Below are positions 30,153 to 40,190 of a DNA stretch of 56,065 nucleotides, piece after piece. This stretch comes from Verrucomicrobiales bacterium (lineage in GTDB: Bacteria > Verrucomicrobiota > Verrucomicrobiia > Limisphaerales > UBA11320). Under the pieces are notes generated by a model. The model had not been told where the DNA came from, searched no databases, and saw nothing but the letters and a program-made list of their open reading frames with translations. Positions within the stretch are counted from its first letter, which is position 1, and each line of letters starts with the position of its first letter. The DNA is taken from NCBI GenBank assembly GCA_016793885.1, contig JAEUHE010000124.1, forward strand, positions 1-56,065. The letters run 5' to 3'. A program made the translations under genes and the position numbers.

Positions 30153-33100
30153 TTAAGGGGCGGCTATCACCCCCGAAAAAGTGGGCAAAGCAATGTTCTG
30201 AGGATCCTCCGAGCCTACGGCCATCCCGAAGAAGAGCCCGGGCGCCCAAGCCGCCGGAATGGTCGCGATCAACTGCCAAGCCACGCCATCGGTCTGGGCA
30301 AAGGCGTAGATGCTCTCCCCCTCCCGGCTCAGTTGAATCCACAACTCCTGCGCCGCTGGCAGCGACAAAGTCCAGCGATCGGCCATGCTTTCCCCACCAG
30401 TCAACCCACGGCTCTGGAGGATAAGATCGTCCATGCCTGACGTCCCAATAAAGACATAAGGCGAGTCAGCCGCCAGGTTCTGTCGGATCATCAGACCGAT
30501 GAGCTCTTCCGCTCCGCTCCCGCGAGCAGAGCTCAGCTTGGCCGTGATGACTCCGTCCCCATTGAGAGGCTGATGCACATAGTGGAAACTGTCGGACGAT
30601 CCGCCAATTGTCCCGGAGCCTCGGATCAAGAATCGACCGTCGGCATCAACGAAGCGTGCCGATCCCGGCGTGGGCGGAACGCCGATGTCTGAGGCGATCC
30701 AGGGGTATGGGGGAATGCTCTCGGTGACTTGTTCCGGATCCAGAGCCCCCGCCTCACCGGGAGGCAGTCCCTGCGGATCGGTCGTCAAGTAGATCGCATC
30801 CAGGATGACGTTCTCCTGACCCGCCCTTAGACGCAGGGTATGAGCCCCCCCCTGCCAGAAAAGCAGCCGGGGTTCTCTTCCCAACTCCGTCTCCGCTCGG
30901 ATCCAGTGGAGCGGCGCCGACCGGAAGGAATTCGTAACCGACCAGGAGAATTCAGGGCCTCCATCCACCGAGACATGGAACAGGTTCGTGGCTAAGTCAG
31001 GAGGCTGAACTCGAGCCCAGAGGACGTAGCTGGCCGCGCGAGGCGCTTCCACAAGAACAGAGACCGCACCCGTTTGTGCGGAAGGCGAAAATACAAAGGC
31101 GCCTCCCGAGGCGTTGGTGTGGCTTCCGGTAGTCAGCGGATCCTCGACGGTTCCCAACTCGGCCTCGAACCATAGTTGGTTCGTGGGCGGAGAAGTGACT
31201 AGGACGTTGAACGTTCGCTGAACGGATCCATGCTGGGGTTGACCATCTTCCACGGTCACAAAAATCTGAGCCGAGCCGGACGCATTCACGGAAGGAGTGA
31301 ATGTCAAGCTCCCGGAGCCCGACGCCCCCACCGGAGTCACCTCGAGGTGTTGAAAGAGGCTGGAGTCGCTGGAGCCTGTCCGAACCGTCAGCAAATCGTT
31401 CTCGTTGGGGGCTCCGGAGGTCAGCTGCAGAAGCTCAACCACCTGCGGCCCTGAATCCGAGTAAACCACCAGATCGGGCAACTCCGCCAGGGTGGGAGTG
31501 TCATTCACTGGCTTCACATGAACCAGGAAGCTTTGAACCGTCGTGGAGGCGGGGTTCAGCGCATCCGCCACCCGAACCTCGACCAGAGCCGACCCGAACG
31601 CATCCGGAACCGGGGTCAGCCAAAGGCTCGCCACGCTGTCACCTTCGCTATGACTCAAACTAGGATTCGGCAGGACGAGGGGATTGCTGGAGGTAGCAGA
31701 CAAGACCATCGGATCGAACTCATTCGGAGCCCCAGTTCCGATGCCGGTCAAGGTCACGTGGTGCGCGGAGAAGTCCTCTTCCAGCTCCAGATCTTGAATG
31801 GAGTCGAGGGTGGGAAGATCATCAACGGCGTTTACCGTGACCTCAAAGGAACGGGTGACCTGGGAGTTCTGTCCATGGCCATCGCTTACCGTGATCTGAA
31901 TCCTGGTCCTTCCGAACGCATCGGGAGCAGGGGCGAGCAGCAGGATTCCGGTGCTTCCCGGCGACTCATACACGATGGTCGGGTCCGGGATCACACTCGG
32001 ATCGCTTGAGCTCGCCGTTACAGTCAGGTCTTCCAACTCGTTGGCGGCTCCGGAGGTGATGCCGGTTAAGGAAATGCTCTGAAATGCCGCATCCTCCTCC
32101 AAAACCAGATCCTCGAGCAGCGCCAGGGTGGGAAGGTCATTCTCAGGCGACACCGTGACAACAAAGGACCGACTGGCGAGCGCGCTCAAGGGCTGCCCAT
32201 CATCGGCGATGACCGTAATCACTGCCGTGCCGGCCGCATTCTCCACCGGAGTCAACTGCACGCTACCCTTATCGCTCCCCTCCTCATAGTAAATCTGAGG
32301 ATGCGGGACCACCGATGGATTGCTTGAAACCGCACGCAACGTCACAGCCTGGGCTTCATTGTCGGGACCAGCCCTGACACCCGTGATGTCCAAACTATGA
32401 GTTCCGGAGTCTTCGGCCACATTGAGATCCGGAATCGGGTCAAAGTAGGGCGGGTCATTGACCTCTAAAACCCATACTGCGAACGTTGTCACCGCCACAT
32501 TTTCCGGATCTAGACTGTCCTGGACAGCGACGGAGATGGTGGCGAAGCCAACGGCATCCGGAACCGCGACGAAGCTGAGCTTGCCCACTGTGCTCCCGCT
32601 GACATAGCTGATGGAGGGATCAGGGATCAAACTCGGATTACTGGACGACGCTGTGACTGAGATGGTAGGTGCTCCCGGACCAAACGGCGAGCTGATGCCC
32701 GTGAGATGCACCGTCTGAACGCCGGAGTCCTCAGCAATTCTGAGTCCGGGGACAGGATCAATGGAGGGATTCCCGGTAGGAGCATTTACCTTCACATTGA
32801 AAATCCTGGTGAGCGTGCTGTTGGTGGACTGGCCATCAGTGACGCTCACCGTGATGGTGGAGCTCCCCGTTGAGTTAGGCACCGGTGTTAAGATCAGACT
32901 TCCGGTGCTCGCGGGTCCGGAATAGCGGATGACCGGATCAGGAATGCAGGTTGGATCGCTGGAGATCGCGGTGATCACCACCGGTTGCACCTCGTTCGGG
33001 GCACCACTACCGATTCCTGCCAAAGGCACCGTGTGAACCGGTGAATCCAGGGAGATGGTGCGATTTGAGATCGGGTTCATCGTGGGCGGATCATTGACCT

Positions 33101-35315
33101 CAACGACCACCACGTGAAACTCGTTGGTCGCCAGACTGTGCGGCGTGCCTCGTCCATCATCCAGAATCACGGAGATCGAAGCGGACCCACTCGCATCAGG
33201 AGCGGGCCGAAAGCTCAGCGCGGCTGCGCCCTCAGCATCGGGTCCAAGGATCTCCGGAGATGGAATCAAGGAAGGGTTGCTGGAAGTGGCCGTCAATCTA
33301 AAGGAACTGCCACGACCATTGGGAGTGAGGACCCGTAATGCCACCGTCTGAAGGCCTCCGTCCTCTGAGATCAGTCGGTCAGCGACCGGCTCGATGCTGG
33401 CAAGTCGCGGAGCACTACCCAGAACCACGGCAAAGCTGCGTGTGATGACGCTATTGAAACCTTGTCCATCATCGACCCGGACGGCGATAGAAACCAGACC
33501 AGCGGCACCAGGAACCGGACTGAAGGTCAGAGTCCCAGTCGTGTGGGGGCTGTTATAGATCACTCTCGGATGGGGAATCAGCGACGGGTTGCTGGAAACC
33601 GCGGACACTCGCAGCGACTGGGCCTCATTGGCCGCCCCCGAGCTGATGCTCGAGAGCCCGACCGTCTGCAAACCCGGATTCGAGGGAAGAATGAGGTCTG
33701 CCAGAGGGGCTAAGGTTGGTGGATCGTTCACGTCCCAAACCGAAACGTTAAAACTGCGCACCAGCTTGCTCGACGGTGTGCCCCGGCCGTCGTCCAAGGT
33801 GACTGTGATCTTGGCGATTCCTGCGACGTTGGCCAAGGGAGCAAAGGAAAGTGTCCCGGTAGTCGATGGACTCTGGTAGTTTACCTTGGGATGAGGGATC
33901 AATCCCGGGTTGCTCGAGATTGCGGTGATCTTCGCGGTCGCGTTGCCATTGGCCGTCGCGATCCGAGTGAGGGCAACCGTCTGCGTGCCGCTGTCTTCAG
34001 CGATGGAACGATTGGGTATGGTGTCCAAGGTAGGGGCAGAATTGCTACCCGTCACCGAAACCGTGAATGTGCGGGTCGTCAGGTTGTTGAAGGTGTGCCC
34101 GTCGTCCACTCGAACTGTAATAGTGGATGCCCCGGAAGCGTTGGCGACCGGAGCGAACGCCAGGGTCCCGGCTATGCCCGGGGAGGAATACGTCACCACA
34201 GGATTGGGTATGATGGCCGGGTTGCTCGAAGTGGCTCGAATCACCAAACTCTGCAATTCATTGGGCGCTCCGGAGCCGATCCCTGAAAGGGTTACGACCT
34301 GACGGGGAGCATTCTGCAGGAGCCCAAGGTCGGGCAGAGCGTTGATGGTGGGAGCATCGTTCACCTCCCACACCGATACGTTGAAGGTGCGGGTGACCAG
34401 GGTCAGGCCTGAACCGACGTCCTTCAGAGCTACCGTGATCGTGGCCAACCCGCTCGCATTCGACGAAGGAGCAAAGGTGAGACTGCCGCTTGTGGCCGGA
34501 CTGGAATATTTCACAGTGGGATGCGGGATCAATCCGGGATTGCTCGACGTGGCGGTCACCCGGAGCGTGCCCCCGGATCTAGTGATCGGCGAACCGATCC
34601 CCGCCAAGACGATCGTCTGTAGGGGGGAATCCTCAGCGATGGAGCGATTGCCGATGGCATTCATCGTGGATGCGCTCTCGAGCGAGGTTACGGAGACGCC
34701 GAACTGTTCGGTGGCAACTCGAGAGGGATCGGTCAGATCCACTGCGGTGATCGTCACCGAGGCGCTTCCGAGCAACCCTGCGGTCGGGAGCAACGAGACC
34801 GAAAAGTTGGTGCTCGACGCACTGACGACCAGGTTGGATTCCGGCAGAAAACCGGTGTTGGAGGAGGTCAGCCGAACATTCAGATTGCCCAGCGCGGTCC
34901 GCCCCAGTCGCACGTGAAACGACACCGTCCCGGGAGTGTTAGGCAGGAGCACGACATCGGAAACCGGAGAAACCCTCAGCGCATTGGGGTCGGGAACGCG
35001 ATAGACAAATTCGGCCGAAGGAATGCTCTCCTCCCCATTGGCCTTATAGGCCGTCGAGGCAAAGAAGTAAGTGCCTCCGGGGGACAGGCAACACACTCGA
35101 ACCTTGGTGGCCGCGCCGGCGTCGACGCTGTTCGTGTAATGTCGCGTGGATGGACCGTAGTAAACCCGATACCCAGCTGGGTTGGAACTTAACGGGGGAT
35201 CCCACTCCAGATCAACGCTCGACTGCGCGCGAACCTGCAGGGAAGAACAAAGCCAAAGCAGAACCAGAAAGAAACCTGAAAGAAGTCTCGAGGAAAATAC
35301 CGCCAAGGACGCCAT
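30153..35315 (-). CDS. Giant secreted protein with eleven Ig-like repeats
   Basis: About 1720 residues. The start is set at ATG 35315 (MASLAVFSSRLLSGFFLVLL), which leaves a good signal peptide; the frame is open to 35396. A fibronectin-III-like domain (VDLEWDPPLSSNPAGYRVYY) and one divergent beta-domain come first. Eleven tandem cadherin/Ig-like repeats of about 105 residues occupy roughly 34670-31190, most with a core like TSSNPGLIPHP and an end like FNVSVWEVND. Two C-terminal lectin-like modules follow: a CBM6-like one (LWFEAELGTVEDP) and a DUF1349/LamG-like one (GVITAKLSSARGSGAEELIG). No sortase, TonB or type-IX tail is evident. A surface adhesin or polysaccharide-binding protein is most likely. 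Confidence 0.85.
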   Translation of the reverse strand: MASLAVFSSRLLSGFFLVLLWLCSSLQVRAQSSVDLEWDPPLSSNPAGYRVYYGPSTRHYTNSVDAGAATKVRVCCLSPGGTYFFASTAYKANGEESIPSAEFVYRVPDPNALRVSPVSDVVLLPNTPGTVSFHVRLGRTALGNLNVRLTSSNTGFLPESNLVVSASSTNFSVSLLPTAGLLGSASVTITAVDLTDPSRVATEQFGVSVTSLESASTMNAIGNRSIAEDSPLQTIVLAGIGSPITRSGGTLRVTATSSNPGLIPHPTVKYSSPATSGSLTFAPSSNASGLATITVALKDVGSGLTLVTRTFNVSVWEVNDAPTINALPDLGLLQNAPRQVVTLSGIGSGAPNELQSLVIRATSSNPAIIPNPVVTYSSPGIAGTLAFAPVANASGASTITVRVDDGHTFNNLTTRTFTVSVTGSNSAPTLDTIPNRSIAEDSGTQTVALTRIATANGNATAKITAISSNPGLIPHPKVNYQSPSTTGTLSFAPLANVAGIAKITVTLDDGRGTPSSKLVRSFNVSVWDVNDPPTLAPLADLILPSNPGLQTVGLSSISSGAANEAQSLRVSAVSSNPSLIPHPRVIYNSPHTTGTLTFSPVPGAAGLVSIAVRVDDGQGFNSVITRSFAVVLGSAPRLASIEPVADRLISEDGGLQTVALRVLTPNGRGSSFRLTATSSNPSLIPSPEILGPDAEGAAALSFRPAPDASGSASISVILDDGRGTPHSLATNEFHVVVVEVNDPPTMNPISNRTISLDSPVHTVPLAGIGSGAPNEVQPVVITAISSDPTCIPDPVIRYSGPASTGSLILTPVPNSTGSSTITVSVTDGQSTNSTLTRIFNVKVNAPTGNPSIDPVPGLRIAEDSGVQTVHLTGISSPFGPGAPTISVTASSSNPSLIPDPSISYVSGSTVGKLSFVAVPDAVGFATISVAVQDSLDPENVAVTTFAVWVLEVNDPPYFDPIPDLNVAEDSGTHSLDITGVRAGPDNEAQAVTLRAVSSNPSVVPHPQIYYEEGSDKGSVQLTPVENAAGTAVITVIADDGQPLSALASRSFVVTVSPENDLPTLALLEDLVLEEDAAFQSISLTGITSGAANELEDLTVTASSSDPSVIPDPTIVYESPGSTGILLLAPAPDAFGRTRIQITVSDGHGQNSQVTRSFEVTVNAVDDLPTLDSIQDLELEEDFSAHHVTLTGIGTGAPNEFDPMVLSATSSNPLVLPNPSLSHSEGDSVASLWLTPVPDAFGSALVEVRVADALNPASTTVQSFLVHVKPVNDTPTLAELPDLVVYSDSGPQVVELLQLTSGAPNENDLLTVRTGSSDSSLFQHLEVTPVGASGSGSLTFTPSVNASGSAQIFVTVEDGQPQHGSVQRTFNVLVTSPPTNQLWFEAELGTVEDPLTTGSHTNASGGAFVFSPSAQTGAVSVLVEAPRAASYVLWARVQPPDLATNLFHVSVDGGPEFSWSVTNSFRSAPLHWIRAETELGREPRLLFWQGGAHTLRLRAGQENVILDAIYLTTDPQGLPPGEAGALDPEQVTESIPPYPWIASDIGVPPTPGSARFVDADGRFLIRGSGTIGGSSDSFHYVHQPLNGDGVITAKLSSARGSGAEELIGLMIRQNLAADSPYVFIGTSGMDDLILQSRGLTGGESMADRWTLSLPAAQELWIQLSREGESIYAFAQTDGVAWQLIATIPAAWAPGLFFGMAVGSEDPQNIALPTFSGVIAAP
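31190..34670 (-). repeat. Eleven tandem protein-coding repeats
   Basis: The repeat region of the giant protein consists of eleven units of about 315 bp. Early units alternate: those opening RSIAEDS and ending in a (W/V/L)(E/D)VND linker, and those with SGAPNE/SGAANE near the middle. This suggests growth by duplication of a two-domain block. Late units are more diverged. Boundaries are approximate. Confidence 0.7.
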
Positions 35316-35439
35316 ACGTCCGGACGCGCACCAAAAGCCAATCCAGGATACGTCTGAGGTCTGGGCAGGTAAAACTGCGATACGTCTTAACTTCATTCCG
35401 ACTACGACAATGCCGGGTTACTAAGCAGGACCACGAACC

Positions 35440-35454
35440 GGGGCAAAATGCCCC
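35440..35454. other. Compact hairpin in a 272-bp gap
   Basis: GGGGCA (35440-35445) pairs with TGCCCC (35449-35454) around AAA. It lies in the 35316-35587 gap between the FGE-fold gene and the giant gene, upstream of the latter. No T-run follows on either strand. Confidence 0.3.
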
Positions 35455-35587
35455 TGTCCAAATGATCCTAAGTTGCGAGATCACTCGGTTGCTGGGTCCG
35501 CGACGAAGTGTGTACGTTTTTTCAGATCGCGCCATAAGAATCCACTCCCAGCGCATCGGAAAACACTCCAGGAATCTTACCGCAGAG

Positions 35588-36610
35588 TTAAGGCAGAGGA
35601 GAAAGAGCGATTCTGAATCCGATAGCGTAGTGAGCATGCTCGGGCACGCCAGCGTAACGTCGCGCTGATCGACAGATGCGCCCACCGACGTCCCACGCCC
35701 CCCCACGAACCGCGACATGCGAGTGATCGAGGACGCCCTGAGGATCGACGATGGGATCCACACTATAGTCATCATAACCGTCGGCGCACCATTCACTGAC
35801 ATTGCCATGCATGTCATGCAGGCCAAAGGCATTGGGCTGGTAGCTCCCGACCGGAACCGGCCCCATGGGAAGTGGGTCAGGTGCTCCAAATTTGGTGCCC
35901 GTCGCTTCGTCGTACTCCTCTTGCGTATTGAATCGGGCCATGCCCGCACGCAAGGCCGGACCGAAACTGAAGGCCGTGGTGGTGCCGGCTCGACAACCAT
36001 ATTCCCACTCCGACTCCGTGGGCAATCGATAGACCAGACCCTGCGGAAGCCGACCGGCCGCCTGTTCCCGTTGCGTCAGCAGACCGCAGAAGTTCGTGGC
36101 TTCGTGCCAGCTGACCGATTCCATCGGCAAGGACGGCCCACGAAAAGTACTCTGAGTTCGGCCGGTGAGTTCGGCATACAGCGCCTGAGTGACCTCGAAC
36201 TGCGCCATCCACACCCCACGAGTCAAGGTGACTTGATGCTGGATCTCCCTAAACTCGACGTCCCGTTCCGCCTCGGTCGGGGGACTTCCCGCCAGGAAAG
36301 TGGCCGGTGGCAGCCAAACAAAATTGGTGGGAACTTCGAAGGCTCGATAAAAACGGTGTCCTGTCTGGGCGGGGTCAACCAGCACCTCACGGGGCGTGCC
36401 AGCGGTGATTGAGAGATTCGTGAGCACCCGCCATCGTACGCCCCCCGCGTCAGCCAGATTATCCGTCCAAAGTATCGCCTGCGTGGTGCTGACAGGCCCC
36501 TGAACCTGAAGCCGAGGTGCCAGCGGGTTGGAAATGGTCAGTTCCGCTGAATGCAAGATTCCCGCCAAACAAACCCAACTCGCTAGCGCACGCGCCACAA
36601 CACAACTCAT
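35588..36610 (-). CDS. FGE-sulfatase-fold (SUMF1-like) secreted protein
   Basis: A 340-residue secreted protein (signal peptide near VCLAGILHSAE). From residue 100 it matches the formylglycine-generating-enzyme fold: FVWLPPATFLAGSPP, YRLPTESEWEYGCRAG, MHGNVSEWCADG, VAVRGGAWDVGGRICRSA. True FGEs oxidise a sulfatase Cys using two active-site cysteines. Here only the Cys of ICRSARR is present in that region and the earlier partner seems absent, so enzymatic activity is doubtful. Many bacterial relatives have ligand-binding or other roles. No sulfatase gene is nearby. It follows the TolB-like gene by 46 bp on the same strand and is probably co-transcribed with it. Confidence 0.85.
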   Translation of the reverse strand: MSCVVARALASWVCLAGILHSAELTISNPLAPRLQVQGPVSTTQAILWTDNLADAGGVRWRVLTNLSITAGTPREVLVDPAQTGHRFYRAFEVPTNFVWLPPATFLAGSPPTEAERDVEFREIQHQVTLTRGVWMAQFEVTQALYAELTGRTQSTFRGPSLPMESVSWHEATNFCGLLTQREQAAGRLPQGLVYRLPTESEWEYGCRAGTTTAFSFGPALRAGMARFNTQEEYDEATGTKFGAPDPLPMGPVPVGSYQPNAFGLHDMHGNVSEWCADGYDDYSVDPIVDPQGVLDHSHVAVRGGAWDVGGRICRSARRYAGVPEHAHYAIGFRIALSPLP

Positions 36611-36655
36611 AGCCTACAAATAGACCATTCCCGCGGCGCAAACTCAAGGGACAAT

Positions 36656-37906
36656 TCAGGCGATGACGGGGAGCCAGCGAGGATGGTCCGCTCCTTGGTC
36701 CTCGAATCCGGCCGTTAGCCGACGCTGCCGTGCCCCGTCCCGATCCATAACCCAGATGGCCGGACTCTCCCCGGTCCGCGCTCGGCAAAAGACAATTTCT
36801 TTGCCATCGGAAGACTCGCTCATCCGAAAGTCCCAGACCGCGGGCTCTGCGGACGTCAACTCAGCCACCTGCCCCGTATCAGGATTGAGCCGGACGATCT
36901 GAGTGCCTCCGCGCGAAAGCTCGGGCTTGAACTCACGATTGAAATGGTCGGTGTCTGGGCGGCCGACTTGATATTCCCAGGGAACCTTGGCACCCGGTGC
37001 ACGTCGCGAGAACAAAATCTGCCCATCCGAGCTCCATCCCGGCATATTCGAGCCTCCCCCTTTTCGGTCCTTGGACCCGTAAGTCGCCGCAAACCACTGG
37101 GGCTGTCCCTGGGAAAGCACGCGATGCTCACTGCCATCGGGACGCCCCACACACACGTCTGACCAGTCATGCCCTGGATCCTGGCGATGGTGACAATCAT
37201 GATAGAGAATCCAACGTCCATCAGGTGACCAGCTCGTGCCGAAATAAAGATGATCGGGATGCGCGGCCACGCGAACCCGATCCGTTCCATCCACACGCGA
37301 AGTCCAAACTTGATATCCCTGAGGGCTGGCTAGGTGAAACGCAACGCGCTGACCATCGGGACTCAGACTCAATCCGTAGGGTAACCCCTCTCCTGCCCGG
37401 GTGAAGGGACGCGCATCCGTGCCGTCGAGGTTCATGCTATAGATTTGCCCCACCTTATTCTTGACGACTTGCACCAGAATCCGTTGATCGCTCACCAGCA
37501 AGGCCGGGGTGTAGAAGACAGCCATCCGATCCCGATGCGCGATCTCCTGGTAGCTGCCCTTCTCCAGATCGTAGATCCAGAGGTGGGTGGGAGTCTGGGT
37601 GTAGTACTCCTCGAACGGCTTCCCCGGCCCATCCCGGCGCGGCTCCATGCTCAACAAGATCACGCGCCGGCCATCCGATAGAAATGGCCCCGGCTGCCAG
37701 GTAGCCTGGTTGGGAACTTGAAACTCAAGGTACCGGAGCGAGGTTCCATCCGAGTTCATCATCGCCGTTCTTCCTTGGCTGGTGAAGAAGAACCGACGCT
37801 TCGGGCCGGCGAGCCGATTCATATGGCCCTGGCACCCGGCGGACAGGGAAGCGCCCGAGACGGCCGCGAGCGCCAGAAAGCGGCGTCGTGAAACAATCAG
37901 TGGCAT
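36656..37906 (-). CDS. TolB-like beta-propeller lipoprotein, Tat-type signal
   Basis: A 416-residue protein whose N-terminus has a twin-arginine-like SRRRFLALAA followed by a lipobox LSAGC. It is probably exported folded and lipidated. The body has PD40/TolB-type propeller blades (YGLSLSPDGQRVAFHL, FGTSWSPDGRWILYHDC, MPGWSSDGQILFSRR, IWVMDRDGARQRRLT). Related proteins include oligogalacturonate-lyase-like and TolB-like folds. I see no clear catalytic set, so a binding role is as likely as an enzymatic one. The start codon is 1 nt after the upstream gene's TGA, so the two are translationally coupled. Confidence 0.8.
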   Translation of the reverse strand: MPLIVSRRRFLALAAVSGASLSAGCQGHMNRLAGPKRRFFFTSQGRTAMMNSDGTSLRYLEFQVPNQATWQPGPFLSDGRRVILLSMEPRRDGPGKPFEEYYTQTPTHLWIYDLEKGSYQEIAHRDRMAVFYTPALLVSDQRILVQVVKNKVGQIYSMNLDGTDARPFTRAGEGLPYGLSLSPDGQRVAFHLASPQGYQVWTSRVDGTDRVRVAAHPDHLYFGTSWSPDGRWILYHDCHHRQDPGHDWSDVCVGRPDGSEHRVLSQGQPQWFAATYGSKDRKGGGSNMPGWSSDGQILFSRRAPGAKVPWEYQVGRPDTDHFNREFKPELSRGGTQIVRLNPDTGQVAELTSAEPAVWDFRMSESSDGKEIVFCRARTGESPAIWVMDRDGARQRRLTAGFEDQGADHPRWLPVIA

Positions 37907-37907
37907 G

Positions 37908-40133
37908 TCAGGGAATCCTCGTGGCTCGGTAGAAGCGTCGCTCGGCCGCGACAGAATTCAGATCAACCCAGATCTGATGATTATCCCGAATGAGGAGATT
38001 CGTTGCCGTCACCCACGACGGCGAACTGGAAAGCTCAGTCGTGTAATCGATTCGGTAAGTGCTCCCCGGCGTTCCGGCAATGGTGATACCAGCATAATAC
38101 TGAATGCTCAGTTCCCCGACCTCCGGTTGAACGATCTTCAAAAGTGCAGGAAGCGACACCGCCTCTCCGACCGAATTGCGCACGGCACACACGTAGATGC
38201 CGGCCTCCGATGCTTGAACGCCTGCCAGCAGGAGAGTGGCGTTGGTCCCGCCAATGATGGGCACCCCATCCTTGCGCCACTGGAATTCTAAGCCCGCCAG
38301 GTTCGATACCAGCACCGTAAACTGGGCGTCACCCCCTAGGCTGGCCGTCGCATTTGCAGGTTGCGCAACGATCTGAGGCAAACCGCCTTCGCGGGGTGGC
38401 GATTGAATGATAAGCCCCTCCTCACCCACGCCGAAGACGGAGCTGTCTGCAAAAATGGCATCACGAATGAATTTCTGATTGGGAGGACGCCATGCCACGT
38501 CCGTCCAGTGCACCCCGTCCTTCGACTGCAATATCTTGGCGCCGATCGGGTCGATGCCAAATGAAAAGAAGGCTCCCCCGTCCCCCATGACGACCAGGGG
38601 GAAGAACGCCACTCCCATCGAACCGTAGGGCACGGTTACCGAATCCTGCAAATTGGTGCTGATGATCAAAGATTGATTGGCCTCATCGCGCAAAACAAAG
38701 ATTCCCCGATCGTAGGCTAGCAGCGAGCCTCGTCCCACGGCCGAGGAGGTGGGAAGGACTTCCCAGCTCCTCCCATTAGAGCTTCGTGCGAAAAATGACT
38801 CGGTAGGTGATAATCTGACTTGGCCCAAGAAGGTACCGTCTGCAAATACGGCTTTTTCCAATGGACGAGTCTGAAACTGCGGGACGATCTGCGGTTCCCA
38901 AGTCTTTCCATCCTTAGATACCCACAGCGCCGTTGTTCCCTCAACGGAGGTGCCGCTGGCCACAAATGTTTTGTTTCCGGCAGCCAGGGTGGAAATAGAA
39001 TAATACCCCGCCGATTGGGTCCAGTGGACGCCATTGGTTGATGTTAGAACCGTGCCGTCCTGAGTCGCTGCCGCGAACACACCTTCTAAAAAGGCGATAT
39101 CCAGTATCCGCGCCGGTGTGGGCGGGGAAACGTAATTCCACCGGATGCCATCGGCAGATGTCATAATGCCCTGACCTGCAGCGACGAAGATGCCCTGCCC
39201 ATAGATGATGATCGACAAGTCCCTTGAGGTGGATTGAGGGCTGGCTGACCAATGAATTCCGTCCTCCGACTGGATCCGAGAGCCATCATATCGGATCATC
39301 AGAAAACCAGCGGTCCCGTGAGCAAGGATTCTCACCTCCCCCCGGTCGGTTTTGAAAGCCTCCGTCCACGAGGTACCATTCGACGAGGTCCAGATGGAGG
39401 TGGCGCCCACGGAAACAAATAGCGAGGCGCCAAAGCAGGCGGCCCCAGCACTCTCGTCAGGAGTCTGGTGTATCTCCCAGTGACGAGCGTCGGACGAGGT
39501 GTAGGAAGCCCTATATCCCATTGCGACATAGACGCCATTCCCATAAGCCAACGAGCTGAGATAGGGCCTTCTCTGAAACTCCCACAGCCTCCCGTCTTGA
39601 GAAGTCAAAATCCCGGCGTTTGGAGCCGCGACCACGAATCCAGCATGACCGAACACCACTTGCGTCAACACCGATCCGTCTCCTCCGGAGACAAATTCCT
39701 GCCACGTGCGTCCTTGATCAAATGAAGTTAGGATATTTTCTCCGACTGCCACAAACACGTTATTCCCGTAAGCCACGGAGTACAACGTGCCGAGGGATCC
39801 AGAAAACTCCTTCTCCCAATGGATTCCATCATCTGAAGAGAGAATTTCACCAAAAGCGCCCACGGCTATATAGCGGCCGGCTCCAAAGGCGACGGCGGCA
39901 ATGTCGACAGACGTTTGGCTGTCCACGGCCACCCAATCTTGACCGTTCCTCGAGACCGAAAACGCGCCGAACCGACCAAAGGCGAAATACAATTCGCCCG
40001 CGAAGGTGCCGCTGCTCACATCGAGAAGATGAGGATCGGGGTTACGAATTCGCCATGAATCCGTTTCGATCGCACCTCCGAGACAGATGAAGCTGAGAGC
40101 CCAAACACAGAGGAGGCAGACAACTGTCTTCAT
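37908..40133 (-). CDS. Secreted BNR/Ycf48-like propeller with Ig domain
   Basis: About 741 residues from ATG 40133 (MKTVVCLLCVWALSFICLGG, a signal peptide); the frame is open to 40181. Many repeats of a 40-45-residue blade follow, e.g. IAAVAFGAGRYIAVGAFGEI then LSSDDGIHWEKEF, a sialidase/BNR-Ycf48-type propeller with Asp-box-like SxDGxxW motifs. An Ig-like domain (LEFQWRKDGVPIIGGTNATL) and a C-terminal beta-module ending RRFYRATRIP complete it. This combination is frequent in secreted verrucomicrobial proteins of unknown role. It lies 57 bp downstream of ggt and is coupled to the TolB-like gene. Confidence 0.78.
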   Translation of the reverse strand: MKTVVCLLCVWALSFICLGGAIETDSWRIRNPDPHLLDVSSGTFAGELYFAFGRFGAFSVSRNGQDWVAVDSQTSVDIAAVAFGAGRYIAVGAFGEILSSDDGIHWEKEFSGSLGTLYSVAYGNNVFVAVGENILTSFDQGRTWQEFVSGGDGSVLTQVVFGHAGFVVAAPNAGILTSQDGRLWEFQRRPYLSSLAYGNGVYVAMGYRASYTSSDARHWEIHQTPDESAGAACFGASLFVSVGATSIWTSSNGTSWTEAFKTDRGEVRILAHGTAGFLMIRYDGSRIQSEDGIHWSASPQSTSRDLSIIIYGQGIFVAAGQGIMTSADGIRWNYVSPPTPARILDIAFLEGVFAAATQDGTVLTSTNGVHWTQSAGYYSISTLAAGNKTFVASGTSVEGTTALWVSKDGKTWEPQIVPQFQTRPLEKAVFADGTFLGQVRLSPTESFFARSSNGRSWEVLPTSSAVGRGSLLAYDRGIFVLRDEANQSLIISTNLQDSVTVPYGSMGVAFFPLVVMGDGGAFFSFGIDPIGAKILQSKDGVHWTDVAWRPPNQKFIRDAIFADSSVFGVGEEGLIIQSPPREGGLPQIVAQPANATASLGGDAQFTVLVSNLAGLEFQWRKDGVPIIGGTNATLLLAGVQASEAGIYVCAVRNSVGEAVSLPALLKIVQPEVGELSIQYYAGITIAGTPGSTYRIDYTTELSSSPSWVTATNLLIRDNHQIWVDLNSVAAERRFYRATRIP

Positions 40134-40190
40134 GAGCAGGGTACATAGCAGATTAGAATGGCCCTGTCTGCGAAAATTCAAAGGGGAGGC

